Positions 38,414 to 48,718 of a stretch of 64,000 nt of DNA are shown here, piece after piece. The stretch lies in assembly GCF_033954835.1 (NCBI RefSeq), contig NZ_CP121471.1:868001-932000 (forward strand). Reading direction: 5' to 3'. The notes under the pieces were generated by a model. That model was not told where the DNA came from. It ran no database searches and worked only from the letters and a program-made list of their open reading frames with translations. How positions within the stretch are numbered: position 1 is the stretch's first letter; every line of letters starts with the position of its first letter. Made by a program: the position numbers and the translations under genes. This stretch comes from Thiorhodovibrio frisius. Lineage in GTDB: Bacteria > Pseudomonadota > Gammaproteobacteria > Chromatiales > Chromatiaceae.

Positions 38414-39514
38414 ATGCCCATGACCGCCGTGTTGATAGACGATGAACAGCCGGCCCTTGATGAACTACAAGAATTGCTGAGGGCGCACGCCGCTGACCTG
38501 CAAGTGGTCGGCTGTTATCGCTACCCCGAGGATCTGCTGGCGCAGGCCGCAAGGCTGCGTCCCGACGTGGCCTTTGTTGATGTCGCCATGCCGGGCATGG
38601 ATGGGCTGACACTGGCTAGGCAGCTGCAACAGCAACTGCCCAAGATTGCCATTGTGTTTGTCACCGCCCATGCCGGTTACGCGGTCAAAGCCTTTGATTG
38701 CGCAGCCGAGGATTATCTGCTCAAGCCGCTGCAACCCCGGCGGCTCGCCACAACCGTGGAACGACTGCGAGCGCGGATCGATCAAGGTCCCCGCCAATCC
38801 CACATCCGCATCACCACCTTCGGCGGCCTGCGGGTCCAGACGCCAAAGGGCCCGCTGACATGGCACTCCAGCAAAACCCGTGAGCTCTTCGCTTGGCTGC
38901 TGCATCACCACGGCAACCCGATCAACCGCGAGCAACTGCTCGACGCCCTCCATCCCGATGTGTCCTTCTCTCGCGCTGAAAGCCGCTTCCACAACGACAG
39001 CTACCACATCCGCAAAAGTCTCGAGAGCGGGGCCGTCGGCGAGAGCATCCGGCTGACGAAACTTGGTCTGGAATTGTCCGCTGATGTCTTCTGGGACAAG
39101 GCGCATTTTGGCCATCTGTTGTCACTGGCGGCCAGACAGCAAGATCCACTCCCCTCTCTGGAGCAAGCGATCGACCTCTACCAAGGTGATTACCTGGCCG
39201 ATGCGCCGTGGCCCTGGGCTGATCCGTTTCGCGAACGCTTGCGGTTGCAGTATCAGGCCGCGCTGCTCAGTGCCGCGACCGAACATCGGCGGCGAGGGCA
39301 ACTCGAGCGGGCCGAAATCCTGCTGCTTACCGCCAGGGAGCAGGATCCGTTCAACGAGCAGACGGTGATCCACTTGGTCGAGCTTTACCTTCAGGACAAT
39401 CGCCTGCCCCATGCCCTGAGCCTCTACCACGGTTATGCGCAGTTGCTGGTGGATGAACTGCAAGCGGAACCAGGCAGTAAGTTGCGCGCGTTAATCGCCG
39501 CCGCAAACCGCTAA
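38414..39514 (+). CDS. Response regulator with winged-helix/BTAD (SARP-like) output
   Basis: A 366-residue transcriptional regulator. An N-terminal receiver domain (1-120) has the acidic pocket DDEQP, phospho-acceptor Asp56 in VAFVDVAMPG, and K in EDYLLKPLQP. A winged-helix DNA-binding domain follows (about 135-215, TFGGLRVQTPKGPLTWHSSK), then a bacterial transcriptional activation (BTAD/TPR) domain (about 225-360, GDYLADAPWPWADPFRERLR). LytS-like kinases usually pair with LytTR regulators, so the SARP-type output is unusual. It may control the giant protein gene downstream, but this is inference from position. Confidence 0.87.
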   Translation: MPMTAVLIDDEQPALDELQELLRAHAADLQVVGCYRYPEDLLAQAARLRPDVAFVDVAMPGMDGLTLARQLQQQLPKIAIVFVTAHAGYAVKAFDCAAEDYLLKPLQPRRLATTVERLRARIDQGPRQSHIRITTFGGLRVQTPKGPLTWHSSKTRELFAWLLHHHGNPINREQLLDALHPDVSFSRAESRFHNDSYHIRKSLESGAVGESIRLTKLGLELSADVFWDKAHFGHLLSLAARQQDPLPSLEQAIDLYQGDYLADAPWPWADPFRERLRLQYQAALLSAATEHRRRGQLERAEILLLTAREQDPFNEQTVIHLVELYLQDNRLPHALSLYHGYAQLLVDELQAEPGSKLRALIAAANR

Positions 39515-39539
39515 GTCCTCCGCCAAAATTGCAAGTCCC

Positions 39540-39704
39540 GTGAACACGCCAACCAACATCGATAGCCCCCCACCCAACCCGGGTGATCTGGCCTTTCAAG
39601 CGGGGCGCGCGGCGCGCAAAGCCGGCCAGCTCGACGCAGCCATCACCCACTTTCGCGAGGCCGTGCGCCTGGTGCCCGACAGCGTGCCGGCGCAACACAA
39701 ATGA
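39540..39704 (+). pseudogene. TPR-protein 5' fragment
   Basis: A GTG-started 54-codon frame contains one TPR-like motif (LAFQAGRAARKAGQLDAAIT, HFREAVRLVPDSVPAQ) and then stops in an A-rich sequence. It resembles the first repeat of longer TPR proteins that often accompany glycosylated giant adhesins. I regard it as a truncated gene; a tiny real protein is possible. A 25-codon frame starting at 39701 overlaps its stop and contains the ribosome site of the next gene. Confidence 0.45.
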
Positions 39705-39780
39705 ATAAATTGCAACAAAGCCTCGGGTTTGCGCTGCAACCAATGACTGCCTCTCAATCTGATAAAAAAGGAGCCTGATC

Positions 39781-42700
39781 ATGGCCTCAGCAACCCACCA
39801 AATCGCCGTTATCGACCGCAGCGTCAGCGACTATCAAGCCCTGGCAACCGTCGCCGAGCAGGCCGGGCTGGAGGTGATTCTGCTCTCTGGTCAGGGAGAT
39901 GGCGTCGCCGAACTCGCCGCCGCGCTGCAAGGGAGCAGTGGTATTGAAGCGCTGCATCTTATCTCCCACGGCAGCGCCGGGCAGATCCAGCTTGGCAGTG
40001 CTCATCTGAATAACGAATCCCTGAGCGAATATTCCGCAACCCTCGCGCAAATTGGCCAGAGCTTGACCGCTGAGGGCGATCTGCTGCTTTACGGCTGCAA
40101 TGTGACCGAAGATGACAGCGGTCGCGCCTTTATCGACGAGTTGGCGCAGATCACCGGGGCGGATGTGGCGGCATCGGATGATGTGACCGGGTCAGCGGCG
40201 ATGGGTGGCGACTGGGTGCTGGAAGCGGCGATTGGCGATATTGAATCGCCGGTGCTCGCTACGGCGGGATTTAACGGCCCATTGGGTGACCCTAACGCTT
40301 CCCCCACCATCGCCATTAATCAGGCGCTGAACTTTAATGGGGCGGATGACAAGATCGATTTGGGTGCGCCCTTGTTGCCAACAAGCGGCAGTTCACACGC
40401 CATGACTCTCATGGCCTGGATGAAACCTGATAATGTTAGTAAGGATGAACAATGGTTCATCAGTCAATATGATGGTGTTTCTGACAAAAGGTTTATATGG
40501 GGAATCTTTGATAATAAACTCTGTTATTTTACGCCAGGTAATACAATCCTTTCTAATACAACTCTTACTAGCGGGGAATGGTGCCATGTTGCTGTTGTTA
40601 AAGAATCAGACGGTACCATCACCCACTATCTGAATGGTGTTGCCGATGGAGGCGGCACAAATACATCGGCTTTCGTCGATGTGCATACCTATATCGGTGG
40701 CAGCGGATATCCTCATCCCTCTATTAGTGCCTTTGGCAACTTTGACGGGGCTCTCGACGAAGTCAGTATCTGGAACACAGCTCTCGATGCCACGGCAATC
40801 CAGGCCACCATGAACACCTCTCTGGCCGGCGATGAAACCGGCTTGGTCGCCTACTACAGCTTTGATCAGGATTTTGGCACTGCGCTCAGCGATGACAGCG
40901 ACAGCAATCCTGCCTACAACGGCACCCTGATAGATTTTGGTACGCCCGTAACCGCGACCGGTCCACTCCAGCAAGTTGTCACGGAAGACGAGGCCGGTAA
41001 CCTGCAGTTCTCGGGAACTCCTTTCGCCGATGCGGATGGCAATACTCTGACGGTGACCCTGAGCGTGGGCGAAGGGAGTATTGCAGCCTCCTCTGCTGGT
41101 GGTGTCACGGTCGATGACACCAACTCCGCAGCGGTCACCTTTACAGGCAGTGTGGATAATCTCAACACCTTTTTTACCACTGCCGGCAATATCACCTACA
41201 CCTCTGCTGCAGAGCCCAGCGCCAACAGTCAAACCCTGACCATCAGCGCGTCCGACGGCAACGGCGGCAGTGATTCCGCCACGCAAGACATCATCATTCG
41301 GCACAATATCAACGAAGCGCCGGTGTTCTCCTCTGAGGCCACATTTACCGTCGATGAAAATACCGCGGAAGTCGGCACGGTATTGGCGGCGGATAACAAG
41401 ACCAATAGCGCACTGAATCTCGCCGCAACGAACGATTTTGCGGCGGTTTCAGGGATTGATTTTAGCTCCGATTCGGTGACCATCGAGGGGTGGTTCTCGT
41501 TTAATGATCTGACAGGTCAGCAAAATTTGCTCCGTTTAGGAAGTGATAGCAATACCTATCTCAGGATTGTTCCGGAAAAATTAGAAGACAACAAAATTGC
41601 GTTTTTTATCAGTGATGGTGCGAATAATAATAATGATGGTGCAGTGGTTTTGGTTAGCGGTGTCAGCGTTGTTGCCAACGAATTCTATCATCTTGCATTC
41701 GTCTACGATAATAACGGTGACTCAGCAACAGCTTCCATCCACGTTAATGGCCAACAGGTAGCGACGCAAGGGTTAACTGAGAAGATTGCTTTCAGTGCAG
41801 ATTCTTACCAAATGATTCTGGCAACTGAAAACAATGACCAATTCAACGCCAACGTGAAAATCAATGATTTTCGTATTTGGAATGCCGCCAGAACCGAAGC
41901 AGAAATTCAAAACAACATGAACACCGAGCTGGTCGGCAATGAAGCTGGCCTGGTCGCCTACTACAAAATGGATGAGACCAGCGGCGCGACGCTTGCGGAC
42001 AGTGCCAATGATTACAATTTAGCGGTTACCTCTGGAACTGAGACCGATCTTGATGCGACTCAAAGCGGCGACATCATGGAGTACAGCATCGTCGAAACAG
42101 GTGCAGATTGGGATAAGTTCACTATCGATAGTAGCAGCGGTGATCTGAGTCTCAAAACCCCCGCTGACGTTGAAACCCAAGACACCTACAGTTTAACCGT
42201 CCGCGCCACCGACAGCGCATCAGGGCTTTCTACCGACCAAAGCGTTACGGTGAATGTGACTGATGTGGAGGAAGCACCGGTAATCAGCGGCACCCCGACC
42301 GATGTCGAAGCGGAAGAGGATGCCATCACCAACCTGTTGTTCAGCGGCACCCCCTTTGCCGATGGAGATAACGATCCGCTGACCGTGACCCTGTCGGTGA
42401 CCGAAGGAACTATTGATGCACCAGGAGATGCCGATGGTGATGGCATAACGGTCGGTGGCACCGCAACAGACAGAACCTTTGCCGGGTCTGTCGCCGACCT
42501 GAACACTTTCTTTACCACCGAGGGCAAGATTACCTACACCTCGGCCGAGAATCCGACAACGGACAGCCAAACCCTGACCATCAGCGCCAACGACGGCAAC
42601 ACCACCACCCAGACGACTGAAACCATCAACATCCAGCGCCATATTAACGAAGCACCGGTATTCAGCTCCAACGGCACCTTCACTATAGATGAAAATACCA

Positions 42701-45700
42701 CCGCCGTCGGCGATGTCTCGGCCGAAGATCTAAAGACCAACAGCGCGCTCAATTTTGACGGTACGGATGATTATGTCGATATCGACGCTAATGTGCACCG
42801 CGGCAACCAAAATGTCATCACCATCGAGGCATGGATCAAAACCGCGGGCAGCACGGGGATCATTCCAAACATCGTCAGCTCATCTACGCTTAACAATGGC
42901 GACGGCACAGCAGATAATTTCCAATTCAGAATACGTGAAAATAAACTTGAAGTCGGTATGGACACCGGGGGGTGGGAGGGTGTTACCGGTGCCACCTTAG
43001 TGAATGACGACGAGTGGCATCACGTCGCCATCGTAAAAAGTGGCTCTGCTGTGACCCTGTATGTTGATGGGGTGGAAGACGGTAGCGGAACAATCAATCA
43101 GACCGCAACGCCGACCCATTTCTACATTGGCGCTTACTACGAAAACAACCAGATCAATGCTGACAGCTACTTCAAAGGCCAGATAAACGATGTCCGTATC
43201 TGGAATACCGCTAGAAATGCGGCTGAACTCAACGACAACAGGAACACCGAACTGGTTGGTGATGAAGCCGGCCTGGTGGGGTACTACAAATTTGATGAAA
43301 CCGGCGGCACGGCTGTTGCCGACAGTTCTACTTCCGGCAATAATGGCACCCTCAACAATACGACCAATGACACAACCGTTCAGAACGGCGATAGGATGGA
43401 GTACAGCATCGTTAGTGGTGACGATGGCGGTAGCTTCACCATTGATGTCAGTACCGGGGCGCTGAGCCTGAACGCCCCCGCAGATTATGAGACCAAAGAC
43501 AACTACAGTTTAACCGTCCGCGCCACCGACCGCGCATCAGGGCTTTCTACCGACCAAAGCGTTACGGTGAATGTCACGGACCAGGAAGGAGCGACCATCA
43601 CCGCCGTCACGTCATCGACTGCCGATGGCAGCTACAAAGCCGGCGATGAGATCAGCATTCAGGTGACCTTCAGCGAAACGGTCACGGTCGATACCAACGG
43701 CGGCACCCCGCAACTCACGCTGGAAACCGGCGCCACCGATCACGCGGCCACCTACGCCAGCGGCTCCGGCACCAACACCCTGACCTTCACCTACACCGTG
43801 CTGGCGGGCGATACCAGCAGCGATCTCGACTACGCCGGCACCACCGCCCTGGTGTCGAACGGCGGCACCATTACCGCCAACAACGAATCCGCCATACTGA
43901 CCCTGCCCGCGCCCGGCGCGGCCAACTCGCTGGGGGCCAACAAGGCGCTGGTGATCGATACCACCGCACCGACCCTCAGCAGCAGCACCCCGGCGGATGA
44001 CGCCACCGAGGTGGCGGTCGGTGCCGACCTGGTGCTGACCTTCAGCGAGGCCGTGAGCGCCGTCACCGGCAAGAACCTGGTCATTCACAAGGCCAGCGGC
44101 GACAGCGTGGTCGCCACCCTCGCGGCGGACGACACCACGCAGATCACGATTGCCGGTGGCGTGGTTACGGTCAACCCGAGCGCCGACCTCGCTCCCGACA
44201 CCGACTACTACGTGCTGATCGACAGCGGTGCCTTTGCGGACGCGGCGAACAACCCCTACGCAGGCCTCGCCGACACGACCGCGCTCAACTTCACCACCGC
44301 TGCGGCGGCGGACACCACAGCCCCGAGCTTCCAGTCGGCGGCCACCAGCAACGACGGCACCAAAGTCATTCTCACCTACGGCGAGGCACTCGATGCCAGC
44401 AATGCGCCCGAGGCCAGCGCCTCCACCGTCACGGTTGCCGGTAGTCCGGCCACCATCGACAGCGTTGCAGTCAACGGCAGCACCGTCGAGTTGACCCTGC
44501 AAACCGCCATCACCCACGGGCAATCGGTCACGGTCGCTTACAGCGATCCCACGGGCGGAGACGACACCCACGCCATTCAAGATAGTGCTGGCAACGATGC
44601 CGCCGATCTGTCGGCCACTGCGGTCACCAATACTGTTGCAGACAGCAACGATGCTCCCGAAATTACCTCTAACGGCGGCGGCGAAACAGCGGCGGTCAAT
44701 GTCGCCGAAAACAGCACCGCCGTGACCACGGTGACCGCCACCGATGCCGACGGCGATACCCTAACCTACAGCCTCAGTGGCGGGGCGGATGAGGATCTGT
44801 TCCAGATCAACGCCAACAGCGGCGCGCTCCGCTTCACCAACGCGCCGAACTTCGAGAGTCCGCAAGACCAGGGCGACACCGCCGGCAACAACACCTACGT
44901 GGTCGAGGTCCAGGCCGACGACGGCAACGGCGGCACCGACACCCAGACCATCACTGTGACCGTTACCGATGTTAATGAGAACACCGGCGGTGGCGGTGGC
45001 GGGACACCCGCGCCGCAGCCAGCACCTGTGCCCGCACCAGAACCGCAACCTGAGCCGGAACCGCAACCTGAGCCGGAACCCGAGCCAGAGCCAGAACCCG
45101 AGCCGGAACCCGAGCCGGAACCCGAGCCGGAACCCGCCCCCACGCTTCCGCCAAAGGAGGCTTGGAGCGACCTGCCCAACGGCGATGGAGATGAGATTCC
45201 CGACCAGATCGAGGCATTTGCGCCGCCCCTGGAAGAAGGAGGCAAGCTGGGCGACGGGAATGGCGATGGTATCCCTGACAATGCACAAGACGATGTGGCT
45301 TCGGTACCCATTCTCGACACCGACGAGGTCTCCAAGAACCCCGGCGCACCGATGATCTTTGCCACCTTGGTCGGTGGCGGCGCGGCTTACGACGGTGAGG
45401 GCGACGGTGGCAGCGAGCCATCGCCACCCGCCGGAGGCGTCGTGATTCAGGCAGTCACCCAGAAAGACGCCCCGCCTGTCGACGATCAAGCCGGCATTAC
45501 CATGCCACTGGGCTTGATCGGCTTTGAAGCCACGGCTGAAATCCCCCAGGGCGAGCAGACTGCCGGCGAAGTATCCTTTAGCCTGCTGATTGAAAAAGAC
45601 CCCGACATTCCGGATGACGAGCAGATCAACGGATTCTGGAAAAAGGACAGCGCCGGCGCCTGGGTCAATCTCGCCAGTGCCGAGTATGGCGGGCAAGTCA

Positions 45701-45999
45701 CGCAGGTTGGCAACAAAATTCGCCTCGACTTCATCATCGAGGACAATGGCCCCTTCGATACCAATCTTACCCCCGGCGCCATCACCGACCCCGGCGCACC
45801 CGGTTATCTTGCGCTCAAAGCCCCGTCCCCAGTTACAGAACCGCCAATTCTCCAGCCGCCGGTCGTGGAACCCCCGGTCGCGGAACCCCCGTCCCCAGGC
45901 TTTCCCACTCCAGCATTCCCGGAACCAGCGCCAGAACTGATCCGCCCGTTTGACCTGACCGGCGCCTCCCACTTCTTCGATTGGATGTTACTGGGATAA
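39781..45999 (+). CDS. Giant DUF4347/LamG/cadherin-like surface protein (3)
   Basis: A 2072-residue acidic protein, start preceded by AAAAAGGAGCC. Domain order: DUF4347 (about 8-165; His63-Gly64 in LISHGSAG and Cys106 in LLYGCN); LamG-like 1 (about 183-400); a cadherin/Ig-like repeat; LamG-like 2 (about 540-755) and LamG-like 3 (about 984-1200), each nested inside a cadherin-like repeat; a Big/SbsA-type Ig repeat ([20 protein letters not shown]); a SwmB-type repeat ([20 protein letters not shown]); a last cadherin-like repeat; a poly(Pro-Glu) linker (about 1750-1786); and a choice-of-anchor-U-like C-terminal domain. There is no Sec signal. It is probably an adhesin or cell-surface carbohydrate binder. 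Confidence 0.87.
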   Translation: MASATHQIAVIDRSVSDYQALATVAEQAGLEVILLSGQGDGVAELAAALQGSSGIEALHLISHGSAGQIQLGSAHLNNESLSEYSATLAQIGQSLTAEGDLLLYGCNVTEDDSGRAFIDELAQITGADVAASDDVTGSAAMGGDWVLEAAIGDIESPVLATAGFNGPLGDPNASPTIAINQALNFNGADDKIDLGAPLLPTSGSSHAMTLMAWMKPDNVSKDEQWFISQYDGVSDKRFIWGIFDNKLCYFTPGNTILSNTTLTSGEWCHVAVVKESDGTITHYLNGVADGGGTNTSAFVDVHTYIGGSGYPHPSISAFGNFDGALDEVSIWNTALDATAIQATMNTSLAGDETGLVAYYSFDQDFGTALSDDSDSNPAYNGTLIDFGTPVTATGPLQQVVTEDEAGNLQFSGTPFADADGNTLTVTLSVGEGSIAASSAGGVTVDDTNSAAVTFTGSVDNLNTFFTTAGNITYTSAAEPSANSQTLTISASDGNGGSDSATQDIIIRHNINEAPVFSSEATFTVDENTAEVGTVLAADNKTNSALNLAATNDFAAVSGIDFSSDSVTIEGWFSFNDLTGQQNLLRLGSDSNTYLRIVPEKLEDNKIAFFISDGANNNNDGAVVLVSGVSVVANEFYHLAFVYDNNGDSATASIHVNGQQVATQGLTEKIAFSADSYQMILATENNDQFNANVKINDFRIWNAARTEAEIQNNMNTELVGNEAGLVAYYKMDETSGATLADSANDYNLAVTSGTETDLDATQSGDIMEYSIVETGADWDKFTIDSSSGDLSLKTPADVETQDTYSLTVRATDSASGLSTDQSVTVNVTDVEEAPVISGTPTDVEAEEDAITNLLFSGTPFADGDNDPLTVTLSVTEGTIDAPGDADGDGITVGGTATDRTFAGSVADLNTFFTTEGKITYTSAENPTTDSQTLTISANDGNTTTQTTETINIQRHINEAPVFSSNGTFTIDENTTAVGDVSAEDLKTNSALNFDGTDDYVDIDANVHRGNQNVITIEAWIKTAGSTGIIPNIVSSSTLNNGDGTADNFQFRIRENKLEVGMDTGGWEGVTGATLVNDDEWHHVAIVKSGSAVTLYVDGVEDGSGTINQTATPTHFYIGAYYENNQINADSYFKGQINDVRIWNTARNAAELNDNRNTELVGDEAGLVGYYKFDETGGTAVADSSTSGNNGTLNNTTNDTTVQNGDRMEYSIVSGDDGGSFTIDVSTGALSLNAPADYETKDNYSLTVRATDRASGLSTDQSVTVNVTDQEGATITAVTSSTADGSYKAGDEISIQVTFSETVTVDTNGGTPQLTLETGATDHAATYASGSGTNTLTFTYTVLAGDTSSDLDYAGTTALVSNGGTITANNESAILTLPAPGAANSLGANKALVIDTTAPTLSSSTPADDATEVAVGADLVLTFSEAVSAVTGKNLVIHKASGDSVVATLAADDTTQITIAGGVVTVNPSADLAPDTDYYVLIDSGAFADAANNPYAGLADTTALNFTTAAAADTTAPSFQSAATSNDGTKVILTYGEALDASNAPEASASTVTVAGSPATIDSVAVNGSTVELTLQTAITHGQSVTVAYSDPTGGDDTHAIQDSAGNDAADLSATAVTNTVADSNDAPEITSNGGGETAAVNVAENSTAVTTVTATDADGDTLTYSLSGGADEDLFQINANSGALRFTNAPNFESPQDQGDTAGNNTYVVEVQADDGNGGTDTQTITVTVTDVNENTGGGGGGTPAPQPAPVPAPEPQPEPEPQPEPEPEPEPEPEPEPEPEPEPEPAPTLPPKEAWSDLPNGDGDEIPDQIEAFAPPLEEGGKLGDGNGDGIPDNAQDDVASVPILDTDEVSKNPGAPMIFATLVGGGAAYDGEGDGGSEPSPPAGGVVIQAVTQKDAPPVDDQAGITMPLGLIGFEATAEIPQGEQTAGEVSFSLLIEKDPDIPDDEQINGFWKKDSAGAWVNLASAEYGGQVTQVGNKIRLDFIIEDNGPFDTNLTPGAITDPGAPGYLALKAPSPVTEPPILQPPVVEPPVAEPPSPGFPTPAFPEPAPELIRPFDLTGASHFFDWMLLG
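45012..45143 (+). repeat. Low-complexity Pro-Glu coding repeat
   Basis: Tandem CC(C/G)GAGCC(G/A)GAA codons encode an extended (PE)n stretch, flanked by Pro/Ala/Gln. Such linkers are stiff, extended spacers before wall- or membrane-proximal domains. The hexamer repeats are prone to slippage, so the length may vary between strains. Confidence 0.85.
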
Positions 46000-46066
46000 A
46001 TCGGTTGCATGGCAAACCGTGGCGACTCGAGTAAACGATTGGCAAATGACGAAAAGGAACAAAACG

Positions 46067-46765
46067 ATGGTCAAAAAACGACGGATCAACTGGGTGAGCT
46101 GTGTTTTGCCGCTGGGACTACTGGCATGCGCCTTCAACGCACCCGCGCAAACCTATCTTACCGTGGAGGGAGGAAAGGCCTTCGCCGACCTCAATCTCGG
46201 CGACTTCAAGGCATTCAATGCAAGCATCGCCGCCGGCGGTGGGCAAGCGCGCCTCAAGCACAGCGATCCCGACACCGCGTTTGTGCTTGGTATTGGCTAT
46301 CAGTTTCATCCCAACTGGGGCATGGAGCTGCTCTATTTGGACATGGGCAAGGCATCCGCGCGCTCGATCAGCTCGGATCGCGTGGGCACCTTCACGCGCA
46401 ATCGGACCATTACCGAGAGCATCGAGCAAGACGCCCTCGCGGCGAACCTAGTCGGGAGTGTGCGGATAAAAGACAGCCTTGTTCTCAAGGCCAGTCTCGG
46501 AGTAGGGCATGTGTGGCAGAAATCGCACGGCCAAGCGACAGGGCAAACCTTCAACAGCTTGGGCCAAACCGTGGTGAGCGAGGCCGAAAGCCGATCACGC
46601 TCCAGCACCCAATGGGCGCCGGTGATGGGTTTGGGCGCTGGATATCAAATCAACGAAGATTGGCAGATCAACCTGAACTGGCGGCGTTTCGCCGATCTAA
46701 AACCGGATATGCTGGGGCGGATGGATATCGATCTGTTCACAGTCGGCGTGCAATATCATTTTTGA
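46067..46765 (+). CDS. Outer-membrane beta-barrel protein (OmpW/OmpA-like)
   Basis: A 232-residue protein with a signal peptide ending APAQ and C-terminal Phe (TVGVQYHF), the signature recognised by BAM. Alternating hydrophobic strands such as YLTVEGGKAFADLNL, TAFVLGIGYQFHPNWGMELL and GLGAGYQINEDWQINLNWRR indicate an 8-stranded barrel. The ATG at 46067 is preceded by AAGGAA with a 7-base spacer; in-frame ATGs at 46019 and 46046 are less likely. It lies 67 bases after the giant protein gene and could be its accessory. Confidence 0.85.
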   Translation: MVKKRRINWVSCVLPLGLLACAFNAPAQTYLTVEGGKAFADLNLGDFKAFNASIAAGGGQARLKHSDPDTAFVLGIGYQFHPNWGMELLYLDMGKASARSISSDRVGTFTRNRTITESIEQDALAANLVGSVRIKDSLVLKASLGVGHVWQKSHGQATGQTFNSLGQTVVSEAESRSRSSTQWAPVMGLGAGYQINEDWQINLNWRRFADLKPDMLGRMDIDLFTVGVQYHF

Positions 46766-46915
46766 AAACCAAACGGGCCAGGCTCGAATTGATTTCCAGC
46801 CCAAGCCTTCAAACCAAACGGGGCAAATTAAAGGGGCCGACAAGGGGCGCGCCGAGAAGGACGCTGCGACCGTGCTATGCTTGAACTCCGGTCTCGCCCC
46901 AGGAGTTGAGCGCCC
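46766..46915 (+). repeat. CCAAACGGGCCA repeats and shared 5' flank of AAA/nuclease gene 2
   Basis: Begins right after the barrel-protein stop with CCAAACGGGCCAGGCTCGAATTG, the motif also found at 24769-24800, then CCAAACGGGGCAAATTAAAGG and the same GGGGCGCGCCGAGAAGGACG flank seen at 33830. The junction suggests insertion of the nuclease gene as a unit. Confidence 0.75.
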
Positions 46916-48718
46916 ATGCACTTTCCCTATGGTCTGAGCGATTTTGGCAAATTGCGCGAGCAAGGATATTGGTATCTTGATCGCACGGATCGAATTCCCG
47001 TACTGGAAGCCGCCGGCGATCAACTGATTTTCCTGCGCCCGCGCCGCTTCGGCAAAAGCCTGCTGCTGTCGATGCTGGAGCACTATTACGACCTGAACCG
47101 CGCCGAGCAGTTCGAGGCACTGTTCGGCCCGCTCGCCATCGGGCAGCACCCGACAGCACGGCACAATCAATACTTCGTGCTCAAATGGGATTTCTCGCTG
47201 GTCGCCGCGCATGGTGAGATCGGCGATATTGAAGCGGCGCTGCATCGCCACATCAACGGGCGCATTCGTGCCTTCGCCCGGCGCTATCGCGAGCAACTGC
47301 CGGAAGTGCTTCAGATTCATCCCGAGGACGCGCTCACTTCTTGGGAAACGCTGTTGAGTGTCATTTCCCAGACCCCGCACAAACTCTACCTGCTGATCGA
47401 CGAATACGACAACTTCGCCAACGAGGTACTGATGGCCACGAATCCGAGCGGGCAGGATCGTTACCAAACGCTACTCCAGGGCGAGGGCTTGATGAAAACC
47501 GTGTTCAAGTCGGTCAAGGCCGCCGCTGGCGGTATGGGGCTGGATCGGGTGTTCATCACCGGCGTCTCGCCGGTGGTCTTGAGCGACATGACCAGCGGCT
47601 ACAACGTCGGCGAGGATATCTTCCTGAGGCCCCAGTTCAACGACCTGTGCGGTTTTACCGAGGGCGAAGTGGCCGCCGTGCTGAACCAACTGGCCCAAGA
47701 AGGCGGCGACTGGTCAGCGGACAAGGCGCTGGCGACCATGCGCACTTTCTACAACGGCTATCGTTTCAGCGAGGAGGCCGAGGAAAGTCTCTACAACCCG
47801 ACCTTAAGCCTGTACTTTTTCAAAGCACTGGCTACCCAAGGCCAATACCCCAGGCGCCTGCTCGATGACAACCTGGCTATGGATCGCAACAAGCTGAGTT
47901 ATATCGCCTTACTACCCCATGGCGAGGAGCTGTTGATCGAAGCCCTGCGTGGCGATGACCGGGTGCTGGTGCCAGAGCTGGTGCAGCGCTTTGGCGTCGC
48001 CGATGTGCTGGCGGCGGTGAAGGATCAGCCGTTTATGGCGTCCTTGCTGTATTTCTTTGGCATCCTGACCCTGGCGGGCGAAGGCGAACTGGCCAAACTG
48101 ATCCTGCGCATTCCCAACCTGGTCGCGCGCGGGCTTTATGTGGAACGCTTGCGCGAGCGCTGGCTGCCGGCGACGGATGTGCGTGCCGCTAGCCGCGCAG
48201 CGGCTGAGCGGCTGTATCTCGAAGCCGACCTGACCCCGCTGTGCGCGCTGATCGAACAGAGCTATTTCGCCGTGCTGTCCAACCGCGACTACCGCTGGAC
48301 CAATGAGCTCCTGGTGAAATTCGCCTTCCTGACGCTCTTGTTCGACGACCGCCTCTACATGGCCGTCTCCGAGCTGGAGACCGAGCGCGGCTATGCCGAT
48401 CTGGCCCTGATCGTGCGCCCGGACATGCGGCGCTTCCAGGCACTTGATCTGCTGCTGGAATTCAAATATCTGAGTCTGAAGAAACTGGGCCTGAGCGGCG
48501 AGCAGGTGCGGCAGGAATCCCGCGACGCACTGGCCAAACGGCCGGCGGTGGCCGCCAAGCTCGACGAGGCCGAAGCCCAGGCGCGCGATTATGGCGGCAC
48601 CCTGACCCGGCGCCATGGCCTGACCGACCTGCGCGCCTTTGCCGTGGTCGCCCTAGGGGTGGAGCGCTTGGTCTGGCGCGTGGTTGGCGGGCAAGACGCT
48701 GGCGATGAGAAAAGGTGA
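46916..48718 (+). CDS. AAA-ATPase-like / PD-(D/E)XK nuclease family protein, copy 2
   Basis: A 600-residue paralogue of the gene at 33896 (offset exactly 13020 bases over most of its length). Walker A (RPRRFGKSLLLSML), Walker B (LYLLIDEYDNF) and D...ExK (DLLLEFKYLSL) are conserved. The first ~100 residues differ by one residue (K/V to K/L at position 13). Residues about 103-160 are different (HRHINGRIRAFARRYREQLP instead of HQHINDRIYQCIDDYQSHWK), and mismatches then fade by about residue 370. The end (VVGGQDAGDEKR) differs too. Confidence 0.9.
   Translation: MHFPYGLSDFGKLREQGYWYLDRTDRIPVLEAAGDQLIFLRPRRFGKSLLLSMLEHYYDLNRAEQFEALFGPLAIGQHPTARHNQYFVLKWDFSLVAAHGEIGDIEAALHRHINGRIRAFARRYREQLPEVLQIHPEDALTSWETLLSVISQTPHKLYLLIDEYDNFANEVLMATNPSGQDRYQTLLQGEGLMKTVFKSVKAAAGGMGLDRVFITGVSPVVLSDMTSGYNVGEDIFLRPQFNDLCGFTEGEVAAVLNQLAQEGGDWSADKALATMRTFYNGYRFSEEAEESLYNPTLSLYFFKALATQGQYPRRLLDDNLAMDRNKLSYIALLPHGEELLIEALRGDDRVLVPELVQRFGVADVLAAVKDQPFMASLLYFFGILTLAGEGELAKLILRIPNLVARGLYVERLRERWLPATDVRAASRAAAERLYLEADLTPLCALIEQSYFAVLSNRDYRWTNELLVKFAFLTLLFDDRLYMAVSELETERGYADLALIVRPDMRRFQALDLLLEFKYLSLKKLGLSGEQVRQESRDALAKRPAVAAKLDEAEAQARDYGGTLTRRHGLTDLRAFAVVALGVERLVWRVVGGQDAGDEKR

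Noticed and set aside
39701-39778. 25-codon frame just before giant protein 3
   Set aside because: It starts at the ATGA overlapping the TPR stub and ends at the ribosome site of the next gene, but nothing apart from position supports translation.
45012-45143. Microsatellite or CRISPR-like repeat
   Set aside because: It is a coding Pro-Glu linker within one frame.
44761-45972. Minus-strand frame over the poly(Pro-Glu) region
   Set aside because: Antisense of a low-complexity stretch gives Leu/Arg/Phe-Gly runs with no known fold.
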